A stretch of DNA of 64,000 nt, taken from positions 5,217,741-5,281,740 of the forward strand of contig OX345645.1 in the NCBI GenBank assembly GCA_947044365.1, written 5' to 3'. Every line of letters starts with the position of its first letter. The first letter of the stretch is position 1. The DNA is from Petrosia ficiformis. Taxonomy: Eukaryota; Porifera; Demospongiae; Haplosclerida; Petrosiidae. Below the pieces are notes generated by a model, which was not told the origin of the DNA, ran no database searches, and saw only the letters and a list, made by a program, of their open reading frames with translations. Positions 49,001 through 60,375 of this stretch are shown here, one piece after another. A program made the position numbers and the translations under genes.

Positions 49001-50941
49001 TTCTGGTTCAGAAAGACATCCTCCATGTCCCTTAATGAGTCCTATTTGTCCAAACTTGTCTCCACCAATACGTTGATCTAACAAGTCATTATATACTACA
49101 GGATTTTGAAGATATCGATCAAGCAATCCTTGAACAAACTTGTCATTATCAGTGGGGACTTCAGATGATATGTCATCTAATGACACACCTATGTGAATAT
49201 AATATTAAAATCTGAAACATTTATAAGAATTACTACTTTAATTCCTTACCTAATTCTTTCATCATAGTTTTACATATCATAGACATCGCTGAGTTATTCT
49301 GATTGGTTAGCAATTTACACAAAGCAATGAGTGTCTCTGGATTTTCATTGGCTTTAAGAGATCTCTGAACTTCATTTAGTAACTTACTGGCCTTCTCATA
49401 ACGAGGAACACTTGCAGTAGTTATGATATTATCTTTAACAACATTAGATATTAGATCAACACCCCACAAATCATTAGCAAGTCTATTCGGTTCAGAGACC
49501 ACATCAAGTATTTCAGAGAAATGTCTCTTCAGTATATTAAATGGTGTTAACTGATTTGGTTCACAAGATATCTGTGTACATGAATCATCTATAGATTGTG
49601 GTTTTCCAGAAATAGAGGCTAAATGGAGATCAATGTGGAGCATAGTATAATATTTATAATAGAATTATTATGTATTGTAAAGGGAAACATTTCTCTTTCA
49701 TGCAGAAATAATTTTACACACAATGGTGAAATAAGTAATGAATGAGTAAAATGAAATGAACTGTCCATAGCATAATGGAGATATTTTTATGGTCTAAAGA
49801 GCCTAATTTTTTTTTCCAAGGGATTAGTCATTTATATGCTTGTGTCACATAATGTTACATACATAATTTTTTTAAAATCCACCATATTAATCAATTAATT
49901 GATGTGGCACTTAAAAGAATCAAGCTACGATCAGCAGGAGGGAAGCAGCTAGTTACAAGAAGTGCTTACACAGGATTTAGAGGTTTAGGGTTTATTATTA
50001 AGGGTGTAGGGATTAGTGTTTAGTGCTTATTATTTAGGGTCTATGGATAAGGTGTGAGAGTACAGGGTCTATGGTGTAGTCTATAGGGTTATGTAGGGTG
50101 TAGGGTCTTTGGCTGAAGCATTACTTGGGTGGTGGGTTGCTTGGGGGCCTGGGAGGTAGAAGTTTGTGGGTAAACTTTGCGAAAATGATAATGAAAAATT
50201 CTTGTTTCATTACAGTGTAATAAACACATTTAGTCGTGATGTTCATCACATAGGTAGTAGCACTTTGTTTTCAGCTTACATTTACCTTCTTCACTCATTT
50301 TTTTGCTCATTGCATCTGCAGTATCTTTCTCTGCACACTCATCCACTGATGATATTAACTTTTTCCATGATGCTTCTGGTGCATTCTTAATCCACCAATC
50401 CAATGCTATTTCTATTGCATAATCATATGTTTCATCTTCCTTTATTATAGCTCTCATCTTTTCCTTTAGATCTACTGGAACATTCAAGATACTTGTTAAC
50501 AAACTCCACTTTGTCTTGAAATCAAATCCACATTTATACAACAGTGCTACTGCTTTGCCAGGAGTAATCTCTGTTATTAATTAGAAAAATAGCAAATTAT
50601 TACATTAAAAACAAATGAGAAAAACATTTATACAAATCTGCTTAGTATAATAGTAATAACTAACCCACAGGTCCAGGATTTGATTCCACATCACCACAGA
50701 GTATAAGTTGTAGAAATATACATACAGTTAGTGTATACAACCACACACTACCATGACTGAGTAATGCTCTGAGTATATTTGTACACATTCCAACATTTTC
50801 AGTCTCCCAATGATAATCTTTTGTCGACTGTACAACTACATGACTTTGCATGTTATTAATGAGTCTGCTTTTCCTCTTGACAGACTTCATATGACCACAC
50901 CATATTCCAATACAAACTCTCCATTGTACGAGATCAATCAT
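46070..50941 (-). CDS. NLR gene C: 2A leader, DEATH-like, CARD-like, NACHT, LRR; intact
   Basis: Intact NLR-type receptor, about 1349 residues. Exons: 50941-50665 (leader with 2A), 50570-50286 (DEATH-like, close to that of gene A and the same 285 nt), 49618-49250 (CARD-like, close to gene B and the same 369 nt), 49188-46070 (NACHT-LRR, stop TAG). All introns are phase 1 with canonical sites. The start of the big exon (VSLDDISSEVPTD to about DQRIGGDKFGQIG) differs from A and B, while everything from the GHGG motif onward is closely similar. Walker A is GPPGVGKTTLC and Walker B is MLLIFDGWDEF; the C-terminal LRRs align along their whole length with A and B. C is thus a mosaic: exon 2 resembles A, exon 3 resembles B. 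Confidence 0.9.
49972..50115. repeat. Degenerate telomere-like repeat in intron 2 of NLR C
   Basis: A run of GTTTAGGGTTTATTATTAAG, GGTGTAGGGATTAGTGTTTA, TATGTAGGGTGTAGGGTC and similar. It is rich in TAGGG but not a clean TTAGGG array. The equivalent intron of gene B lacks it. Confidence 0.5.
50665..50941 (-). other. Leader exon of NLR C ending in a 2A motif
   Basis: Encodes 92 residues plus one base. It begins MIDLVQWRVCIG, shares the KSVKRKSR patch with gene A, and ends with a hydrophobic run (VWLYTLTVCIFLQLIL) and DVESNPGP at 50692-50669. Skipping would release a 90-residue leader. The acceptor before the ATG (TTTCATACAG followed by ATATTCATA) is the same as in gene A. Confidence 0.85.
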
Positions 50942-51644
50942 TATGAATATCTGTATGAAATAAAGTGCTTTCTTTACATTTGATGTATATGCACACAGTA
51001 TAGTAGTTATTTAACCCTCGTTTGGTTATCTGAGTTTGAATACAATATTAATAACATGCTCAGACTACATGTATATCTCTATATTAGCTAGTATTATAAA
51101 GTGCAAACATAATAAAGAGTCCAACACTAATCTACATACAATGGATATTCTTTGTTATTAAAAGTACAAAATTGTGTACATAGTAATTCTGAAAGTAGAA
51201 TGGGTATGATTATAACACACCACATGTTATACTTATAATATTATGCTATACACATGCTTTATTACAACATGTACTTTATACAGTAGTCGTGAAACTATCA
51301 CTTGTAAATATTACTTACCAGAAAAACAATCAAAAGAAGATATAATTGCATTGAAACTCTTGTAACCAAATGAAGGATAAAATAACCTTTACTTTTGCAT
51401 TGTGAAATCCATTATTACTATATGATAGTGATTTACTAGTAGAGCTACACTACTTATGGTATTATTACACATGTATAAATTATACAAACACTTAATTGAT
51501 TACACTAGTAGTGACATATTAATGTGTTACATGATAATTTCAATTGTCTTGCTATAATGTAGTGTGGAAACCACATTTTTACAATGTTTGGAAACATAAT
51601 TATTACCATACACATTCCATAGTAATTATATAGCATGTGCAGGA

Positions 51645-53200
51645 ATTTTATACTTTGATATGGTGATTATAATTACATGTCACAGGATGTACATAATTAC
51701 TATGGAATTTACATTATACTTTATTATCATACTTTATTATGACATATACATTATATACCAGTCAATATGGATCAGTACTTGTACATTTCACTGAATAGGA
51801 AAACAACACTCCAGATTGTAAAGCTGTTTCCGTTTCCCAGTGTTACAATCATATCACAGTTGAACCAATGAGAATGTATAATATTGTTAGGAATGATTAC
51901 AAACTCAACAAGTAAATACAATATCCTAGCTCCAGTTTATGTGTATATACATCCTTAGCATTTTTAAATGACTTCCACCCTTATCATTATTAATTTTATT
52001 ATTTTTTGTGGGTACAAAATTTACATATTCCAAAGCCTCCAACCTCCTTCTCTTGACATCAATATATAAGTCACAAAGAAATAATGAATTATTACAGTTT
52101 TAACAAAACTAAGGTTCCTTGTACACTTTTTAGCCTTTAGAAGCAAGTTATCACTGTTATTCTATTCTTACCTAAGTTAACTTCAGAGTAACATCAAAAG
52201 TAAAAAAAAAACTTGTACAAGTATATTTTTATTAGCTGTTGTGAGATAGATATTAAGACTATTACTGAAAGGAAAAAGTATATTGTGCAGGAGCTGTTAT
52301 GGAAAGTATGAATGCTTTCTCACTACACAACTCTGACTAATGGTGTGGAACAATTTCTGTCCATTTCAAGAAAGAAAGAGGTAGATATCAGCTCCCAAGT
52401 TGCAGCAACTTGGGAGGATATCACTAATGATGATTCAAGAGCAGTGAAAAAGACACATTTTTGTAAATGAATGATGAAATGGTGTTTCCTGGTGTCTCAG
52501 TATGTTCACTATTAATATGAATTATTGAAGCAATCATAATGTTTTTTAAATTTTAGATATCTATTGGATACAGCAGTAAGATGAGGACTTATGCAACTCA
52601 CACCAACAGCAAAGAAGTAAGGGAAATGTCTTGCATGAGGCAACAGAACATCAGTAGTAATTGAGAATATGAAGGATAAGCAGCTGATTGAAAGAGGGAC
52701 GGAGATTACTGGGCAACTGCTGAAGAATTATTATTGCAATAACTATACGTAGATTATCATGTGACATTTTCATGTGTGTAAACGTGATTGTACTGCATTA
52801 CATTCTGGATGAGGTACAAGTTCAATAGCAATAGACCAGACCGTTCCTCCACTTACAGTAATGGGGCTGGCCTGTGAAACTAGGTATATCCTACAGTAAT
52901 TTGGGGTATAGTGGGACTACGTATACATTCAAGCTAGACTCAGTGAACTGCTGTGAAATTTAGTACTTGGTAGTACTTCCTTACTGAGCTGGATGTTGTA
53001 AAATTACAAGTTTATAAAACTCAAAGAGCTACAGTAACACCCACTATTTAGAGAAGTACCAACAAATTTAATGCTAACATGATATCAGTGTAATTCTATA
53101 ACTAACCACATCTGACAATAAATTGTTATATAAAACTATACAAGCATGTAACTTACAGAAAATTTTATCAGTAATTACAGATCTTCCAGTAGTATATACT
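51645..53200. repeat. NLR upstream block, copy at gene C
   Basis: Partner of 31900-33215. Segments 51645-51955 and 53040-53200 align with the B copy; the middle (51960-53030) does not align by eye and holds no open frame that I can support. It likely contains promoter and intron sequence for gene C. Confidence 0.55.
53157..53200 (-). promoter_or_regulatory. Candidate non-coding first exon of NLR C
   Basis: On the minus strand a short block (CTACTGGAAGATCTGTAATT and following bases to TTTTCT) ends in a canonical donor GTAAGTT at 53156. A matching block with the same donor lies at 33173-33215 upstream of gene B. The coding leader exon begins just after an acceptor, so a spliced 5' UTR exon is needed, and this is the best candidate. 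The transcription start itself cannot be seen. Confidence 0.4.
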
Positions 53201-53284
53201 TCTAGCCAGCGGAGTGATCCTCCTCGTTAACCGCTGGAATGTGGGACGTAGCTGCACTGAAGGAATGTAATCGCCTCACGGATC

Positions 53285-53385
53285 GACTAGCCTGGAGACC
53301 ACGCCCTGTCCAGCTCTCAACGTCAACATGGCCTATTTTTCATGCGGGATAGGGCGTGGTCTCCCGACTAGGCTCCGGCTCCGTC
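53285..53385. repeat. Short inverted repeat (GGAGACCACGCCCT arms)
   Basis: CTAGCCTGGAGACCACGCCC at 53288 and GGGCGTGGTCTCCCGACTAG at 53353 are near reverse complements around a core of about 40 bp. It is GC-rich compared with its surroundings and lies just upstream of the putative first exon of NLR C. Confidence 0.6.
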
Positions 53386-53389
53386 CATC

Positions 53390-54650
53390 CCTGACGCTGG
53401 AACTGTTTTTTTTTTTGTGTGTGTGAGTCTCTCAACGGACAGCTTAAAATCTCAGTTGTTTCAATTATAACTTTTACAAAGAGAGGACCCAGCACGGTGA
53501 CAGAACCATGATCGTGTTATTGCCAGTGAGTCCCCTCAGTTTTATTTGCATCTACCAACAACTACTACTACTACTACTGACTGATCAATTCTTCCATTCC
53601 ATTTATCACTTCTCTTCCTGTCTCTATTGGCAACCATTTTTGTGTCTGTCTGAATTTCTCTCTCTGTTTGTTTGTCTGTCTGTCATTTTGTTTTTGCCTG
53701 TCTATCAGCCGTTGATGACATCTCAATTCCCCAAGCTACATGATATCCTCTACTAGCTGAATCCCAGTTTGATGTTGGGAGAGCGTTAACTAATACAACC
53801 AGATTCTTAATTTTTAATGATTGTGTGATGTCACTATTCTCTAGCATTAATATAATTATACATGTATCTAGCTTTGTTAAATGTACATGTACATCTAAAT
53901 TCTATACATGTACAGACACTTGTACATGTATATCTATTACATGTACATACATAATACATATACACTGATATATTATACCTGTTCATATATTGTATTTCAT
54001 TCATTCTACTACAGGTGATGTTTTTGTGTCAAGATAAATGTGACTCGATCCGCCCTCATTTAGCTCCGTAAAATCTCAAATTTATGAGTTGTTATAATGT
54101 ATTTGGATTGGTTTATAAAATGTTTCTGGAGTTAGTTAACAATGTCCTTGTTAGTCTCACATTAATCTCACCCTGAACTAGAATTATAATTATATAGCTG
54201 TGGTGCTCGTTTTACAGGTTAGTCTGAAATTTTATAGTTTTAGTTAGTTATGTCCTTGTTAAGTTTGCAAAGTATTTCTTGTTGAACATGGTGTGTCTGT
54301 GGTAATTGTAATCATCAGAATAGAGAACAGAGCATTTGAGAGAGACAGATAGATAGAAAAAGATGGAGAGCAGAGCATAAGATACATAGATGGAGAAAAA
54401 GACAAATTATTTGGGTAGATATATGACTACTGAACTTCCATTTGTATATAGTGGATACACTATAATCATGTTTGATAAGTACAGTATTAACCTGGCTATT
54501 GAGTTAATGAAGACAGGCTGTAATGTAGTATTATCATTACTGTTATGCAATTGTCAATTTCTATCGAATTTAGTAAAGGTGATTTGTAATTAATTACTAA
54601 TCTGTCATTTTGTACATGAAGTTAATAACATTTTGTGACAATAAAGAGCC
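53390..54650. other. No firm gene
   Basis: The plus frame 53508-53756 is low-complexity hydrophobic and sits next to a poly-T tract; 54390-54593 shows no known motif. Scattered TACATGTACATG repeats occur. Confidence 0.4.
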
Positions 54651-54654
54651 ATCA

Positions 54655-54880
54655 TTAAAATTTACGAGCACACGTGTCAATTTGCAAGTACATGTACATG
54701 TGTACTTATGATCCTAGTAGACTCCTCAATATCATTATCAATTTACAAGTACACGTGTACATGTACTTATGATCCTAGTAGACTCCTCAATATCATTATC
54801 AATTTACAAGTACACGTGTACATGTACTTATGATCCTAATAGACTCCTCAATAGCATTATTAATTCACAAGTACACATAA
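54655..54880 (+). repeat. About 61-bp tandem repeat, three to four copies
   Basis: The unit includes AATTTACAAGTACACGTGTA, TGTACTTATGATCCTAGTAG and ACTCCTCAATATCATTATC. Copies are close to identical. Confidence 0.8.
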
Positions 54881-56140
54881 ATTTCAATATAGTTTGTCGT
54901 ACAGGTTGTTGTGGCTACATACATGATGTTACTATTACAATATGTGCACAAGTATAATAGTGTATACTAGAATAAATTAAATTATGTCTTTGCAGGTTTC
55001 CAAACCCTTTTGTTGGCCAACACTGCCAGATACAATCACTTTAAATGGTAAATTAAGTAAATACTTGGATGGTATGAAACATGAGTAGACAGCACTCTAA
55101 AATTATACTGCTTCATATAATTGATTTATAATTAGTACAAAGTAGCTATGGCATACACATGTATGTACATGTATGTACATGTATGTGTGAATCCATAGCT
55201 ATCTGAATAACTGACTAATTGTTAAATCCTTGCAACTGTACTAACTAATACAAATAGTAGTTCTGTTTTTGCTGTGTGTAGTCTACTGAACTCAAATACA
55301 AGACTTATGATTTCAATTATACATACACTTTCTCCTCTGAATCTTTAGTTTAGCTATACACTTAACAGTTACTGGCTCATTAGAGTTACTTGTACTAATA
55401 TAGTTGGTGGCTAGTTAGTTTTCTGTCGTGGTATAAATGTTTCTTTTAGCTGAAAGAAAGCACCAACAAACTCTCATCAATCTAAAAACATCCAACTACT
55501 TCTACTAGAAATCAATGATAGGACTCTGGAATAGGTTACTGCTATATACATATATAACACAAATATGGTATCCTGCAAAAATGCAAACACATAATTACTT
55601 TATTCTAGTGTACCTTTCAATACTTGGTGCACATTATGTCAAAATAACATCGTCCATGCACCCACAACATCTATGACAATTGACAAACTAAATTTAATGT
55701 TATTTTATAACTGAATTCACTAACCAATAAAAATTACTGGTTATTTAACGATTTCATATTTTTATGATATGTGGATTGTGTGGATGTATATTTGTATGTA
55801 TCTATGTATGTAATCTGATATAAACTAATTTAGACTTTAATGTAAGGATCACTAGTCTTATAATAAATTACTTATTATTAAATATATAACCTTGAAAACT
55901 ATTGAATAGTATATACAGACACTACATTGTACTATCATGATATATTGACTATCGTGATAGTATTACAGTAAAATGTCATAATAGTGATAGTAGCACTATC
56001 ATCTAGCCCTAGTGTACATAAAATGTCATAAATATATATGACGTATATATATGTACATGTATGTACATGTATGTTAGATTCTATTCTACTAGTAGTTCAT
56101 ATTCTGGAGGTATACTGATTGTACTAGAGAGGTAGAATGA
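54881..56140. other. No firm gene
   Basis: One exon-like piece at 54996-55047 (TTTGCAG acceptor, ATG|GTAAAT donor, PFCWPTLPDTITLN) is too short to trust. The remainder is AT-rich with TACATGTATGTACATG repeats. Confidence 0.35.
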
Positions 56141-56142
56141 TA

Positions 56143-56813
56143 AAAGAAAAGACAATAGAGATGATGATGAAGACTTTTCTGATACAGGCATTGGAACAAA
56201 GAGTAAGTATTTCAGTTTTGTATTACAACTGCTTGTAGTTGTAATCTAACTTGATTCTGAAAGGTCTAATAGTACCTCTGATATTAGTATCACCTCTTGA
56301 GATACTGAAGATACTAGACATGATACTATATTTTCATAATATAACATACATTATGTGTCATTCTGTACAATGTAACGATTAGGACTGGGATAGTTGATCA
56401 ATTGATATTGAAAATTCTTTTGACTATATGGATTGCCAAAGACATTCTTTTCAAGCATGCTACAGCAAATAATGTACAATATGGGATTTGACAGGAAGCC
56501 TTTTTGATGGTCAAATGGGAGGCGGTTTCTGTACTAATTGACTTAAATGGCCAAATTATTTCCACTGATTTTAATCAATTATCAATAGATATAAAATTAG
56601 TGATAATTAATGAAGGAATCTCGGTGTAATCCCAGCCCTGGTAATAATGTGTTGTATTGTGAATTTGGGATACACCACGCTGATGAGACCCAATAGGTCG
56701 AAACAATCTGATCAGATTGTCCATGGTTTACCCATCACAAATACAAAGTCAAGTCCACTCACTACCTACAACTGAAGATACAGATACTAGTAACTTCAAT
56801 ACTAGTAGAATAT
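56143..56813 (+). CDS. Two possible small exons, unknown gene
   Basis: A frame reading DKRKDNRDDDEDFSDTGIGT ends at a GTAAGT donor after 56202. Another reading LPTTEDTDTSNFNTSRI ends at a GTAAGT donor after 56813. Both donors are perfect, but the acceptors are weak and a MITE lies between them. The FNTS motif also occurs in the exon at 36045-36139, so the two places may be duplicates of one gene end. Confidence 0.25.
56384..56645. mobile_element. MITE with GGRCTGGGAT ends, hAT-like
   Basis: Left ATTAGGACTGGGATAG and right TGTAATCCCAGCCCTGGTAA are near inverted copies. No coding content. Confidence 0.4.
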
Positions 56814-56884
56814 GTAAGTAGAATTATTCATAATATAATCTAGTATAATGATTAGTTGAATTACTCATATTCTATTTACACTCA

Positions 56885-57020
56885 TATGTACATACGCACA
56901 TAGTCGCATACATACATACACACATAGTCGTGTGTGTACATACATACAGTCATACACACATAGTCGCATATACATATACTCGCTTACATACATACATACC
57001 TACATACCTACATACGTACC
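56885..57020. repeat. Short ACAT repeat with CATAGTCGCAT tag
   Basis: About 135 bp with three TAGTCG tags (GTCGCATAC, GTCGTGTGTG, GTCGCATATAC) and ATACTCGCTTACATAC. It is the same family as the arrays 3' of NLR A and B, here near the right border of the MTMR interruption. Confidence 0.8.
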
Positions 57021-57039
57021 AGGGCATAAACAAAGGTGG

Positions 57040-57650
57040 TAACATTCCAAGGTTCGTTATAATCCCTTACCTTCGAAGGTAGAATCCATTCTACAAAGGT
57101 TCGCAATTAACACGTGGTTAATTATTTGCTGCAATAATTATTTATAACTCTTGATTAATTATTACATTTGTCACGTGGAGATTGATAATGGCTGAGAGAG
57201 AAGAGACCATGGACGGGAGTGTGGACTTTCAAAACCAGAATGTACTTAATCTCATCTGCCATCTTCTGAAATAAGAGGTCTCCCATTAGATAAACACTTG
57301 TATAGGTACAAAGTTAACACACTCATAGTGTTACACCTTCGTGAACCTTCTTGTTCTAGTTAAAACAAACCTTCGAAGGTGAATTTTTCCGATACATCTC
57401 CGACCTGTGCTCCAAGTTGATGCAACTCTCTGACTACAGAGATCTTAAAATCTAAGGAATAGGTTCTGTAATGGCCACGTATCTTCTTAGCAGGTGGCGT
57501 GTGTGCATTTTCTTCTTCATAGTTTACTGAAGTATTAGTTACTGCTACACTGGCGCCGGTCACTGTAGAAGCTATAGACTTCTTAAGATGACCTACAGGC
57601 CTTTTCTTAACAGAGGTACAAGGTTTGAAGCTTCGCAAAAAGTCTACGAA
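57040..57650 (-). mobile_element. DNA transposon remnant with a helix-turn-helix N-terminus
   Basis: A minus-strand frame at 57638-57360 ends in YSLDFKISVVRELHQLGAQV and GDVSEKF, preceded by KKIRGHYRT. This resembles the Psq or Brinker-type DNA-binding start of a transposase. It is cut off by AACCTTCGAAGG sequence at 57370, and GGTTCG-type ends lie around it, so it may be an internal part of the TTCGAAGGTTCG family. Confidence 0.45.
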
Positions 57651-57892
57651 TATAAATTTGTATATACAGTAATATAATATTTTACCTGGCCATTCAGCTC
57701 TCTTTTATTGACTGATCTTCCATTGCTCTTCTCTTACAGGTGTGAACACGAAATTAGAGGTATATATCGAAATTAGAGTTAAATTATAAAATTTTTATTT
57801 CGGCGAATATTTAGAGTTAAATCCAACAGATATCTTAAAATAATTATTTATTTTCAAAATTGGAGTAACGAATGTTTAGAATATCTACAGTA

Positions 57893-58432
57893 ATACATGT
57901 ATAAAATGTAGGTAAGGATTTTGACAATACAGGATTGTTCAAACTTCAAATGTAATTAGTATTTCCACCTACATGTACATGTACATGTATTTGATAATAA
58001 TTATGAGTAACAGGGGAATAGTGTTTAAATACATTAAATATACAGGTACATGTACAGTATCCATAGTAAATACAAGCTAAACAGTAACCATGGTAACATA
58101 CTCTAAATACATGTAGCTCTTATCAATGTATAAAGGTCATATATACATGTACATGTAGTCAATATAATGTACTATTATCATAACTGTTAATAATATATTT
58201 CATTATTCTAGTCTTCCTCCATACATTGTTGTTCCATATAACATCAGTGATGATACTTTAGAATATGCTGCTAGTCTTCATAAAGATAATAGATTACCTG
58301 TGAGTTAATATGAAACTGCATAATATATAAGTGAATGACTCTGCGGGCTATTTCTATCATTGCTTTTCATCTACATGTACATGTACATTTATATTATATT
58401 TACATGTACATGTAGTCATGTATACATTGTGT
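57893..58432 (+). repeat. Right copy of duplicated MTMR segment
   Basis: Partner of 19232-19826. Here the MITE in intron 8 continues to about 58725 and is followed by the next MTMR exon at 58749, so the right copy preserves the ancestral exon order. Its upstream neighbour is unrelated transposon DNA (57040-57650) rather than the MTMR exon at 18988-19064. Confidence 0.85.
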
Positions 58433-58725
58433 GTGTTTGTGTCTCATGTGACTATGTGTTGTATATGTAGTTAAAAAAGTTGCGTCATTCTGGGGGGGGG
58501 GGCTCAGTTGATTAAGAGAGAAGGGACATAATAAAAAATGTGCACTCTAACTCTACAGACCAGCAGCAAGAAACCCACTTGTAGCTTACGTAGAGACCAG
58601 AACTATAATTTTATTCATTAAGTTCTACAAGATCCTTTAAAAGGAAAGAGAGTAGATAATCAATAATATTGTATTTCAAGCATTAGTAAATAAGCCATGA
58701 CTACTGAATGATGACAGCACATACA
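58325..58725. mobile_element. MITE family 1, copy 3 (diverged)
   Basis: A more diverged relative (TATTTCTATCATTGCTTTTC start, GCTCAGTTGATTAAG core, TCTACAGACCAGCAGCAAG). It sits in MTMR intron 8. The left duplicate at 19716-19826 keeps only its first hundred or so bases, which dates the duplication after this insertion. Confidence 0.65.
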
Positions 58726-59082
58726 TGTACATGTATATATATTTGTAGGTATGGTGTTGGAGTCATCCACACTCTGGTGTATCATTAACTAGAGCATCAT
58801 TACCTGATGAAGATAGATTAGAAGCACCTGATCCAAGGTATGAATTATAATAAAACACACCTTTATTAATTCATATTTGTGACTGTGAAAGGAGACCTTG
58901 AGATAATATATATATACATGTAGTTTACAGACCTTCATTTACAAAATTTACTGAGGGTGGCAACATATTCGCCCCCCTCCCAATTGAAACCCTGGTTTAT
59001 ACAAGGTTCAAATATACATGTACATGTTAAGTTAGCCAGTTTATATAGGCGTATGAGATGTTTGATTCAGACCCTACCAGCT

Positions 59083-59160
59083 GGGTTGCCTTGGTAGCTC
59101 AGTTGATAGAGAATCTGCCTGGAGTACAGAGTGTCGTGGGTTTGAATCCCGACTGAAGAA
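59083..59160 (+). mobile_element. tRNA-like sequence, probably SINE-derived
   Basis: TTGGTAGCTCAGTTGATAGA followed by GTGGGTTTGAATCCCGAC gives convincing A and B boxes at tRNA spacing. The acceptor stem does not pair well, so I do not call a functional tRNA. It lies in an MTMR intron. Confidence 0.45.
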
Positions 59161-60097
59161 ACTCTCATTTTTCATTTTTCCATTGCCTCAGGTGTCTTTC
59201 TTTCTACATCTCCTGTAACATCATGTACATGTACATGTACATAAACATGTATTAGCGTACATGTACATGTGTTTCTTCTCATAGTTACATGTATGCAGTA
59301 TCAATGGCTAGAAATCTTGATGTACAAGTAGAGAATAAACAAGCAGTTCAGTTCAAGATTCCTGAATGGTGTTCATTTTCTGTTAGAGATATCCACATAG
59401 CTTATATCAGACTACATTCATAATGTATATCAGGTATATATATTTAACATGTCTCTATTTATAGTATATTATGTATATGTAGGAACTACAGTACGTGTAC
59501 ATGTACAGGTACAATGTACATGTACATGTATATGTACGCATACAATGTACATGTATACATGAATACATGTGTGTATAGTATATACTAATGTATTATTATT
59601 TATTCATAGCCAATCCTTTTGATTTGATGAAACAGGATCAACACTGGTTACCAGGATTAGATGGATCCAGATGGTTATATTATGTTAGGTACGTGTGTTT
59701 GTGTGTGTGTATGTGTGTGTGTTTGTGTGGGTGTGTATGTCTGTATGTCTGTATGTGTGTGTATGTGTGTACATGTACTGTATGTGCGTGTGTGTGTGTG
59801 TGTGCGTGTGTGTACATGTACATGTATGTCTGTGTGTATGTGTGTGTTTGTTGATATTATGTTGTTTTTGTTTTGTACATGTAGTGTTTATATAATACGT
59901 ACATGTACATGAATAACAAGATACATGAATATGTAAATGTATATGTATACATGTACATGTACATGTATATACATGTACATGTGTATATGTACTGTACATA
60001 TACATGTACATAAAAATTCATGTGTGCCTAGCATGCTAGCAAAAGGCGTAGCAACAATTGACAAACAAACACAACAAACAAGCTTAGAAAAATAATC

Positions 60098-60375
60098 AGC
60101 CACCATGGCCTACAAAATGAGCAGCCACAATGGCTTAGAAAATGAGCAGCCACAATGGCTTAGAAAATGAGCAGCCACAATGGCTTAGAAAATAATCAGC
60201 CACAATGTCTTAGAAAATAAGCAGCCATAATGGCTTAGAAAATAATCAGCCACAATGTCTTAGAAAATAAGCAGCCACAATGGCTTAGAAAATAAGCAGC
60301 CACAATGGCTTAGAAAATGAGCAGCCACAATGGCTTAGAAAATAAGCAGCCACAATGTCTTAGAAAATAAGCAAT
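60098..60375 (+). repeat. 25-bp tandem repeat (AGCAGCCACAATGGCTTAGA)
   Basis: About eleven copies of a unit reading roughly AAATGAGCAGCCACAATGGC then TTAGA, with TGA/TAA and GGC/GTC variants alternating. It has stops in the plus-strand frames I read. Lies in an MTMR intron. Confidence 0.85.

Noticed and set aside
49972..50115. True interstitial telomere array
   Set aside because: The repeat is irregular, with no run of perfect TTAGGG units.
59083..59160. Functional tRNA gene
   Set aside because: A and B boxes are good but the acceptor stem does not pair and the fold is imperfect; a SINE-like origin is more likely.
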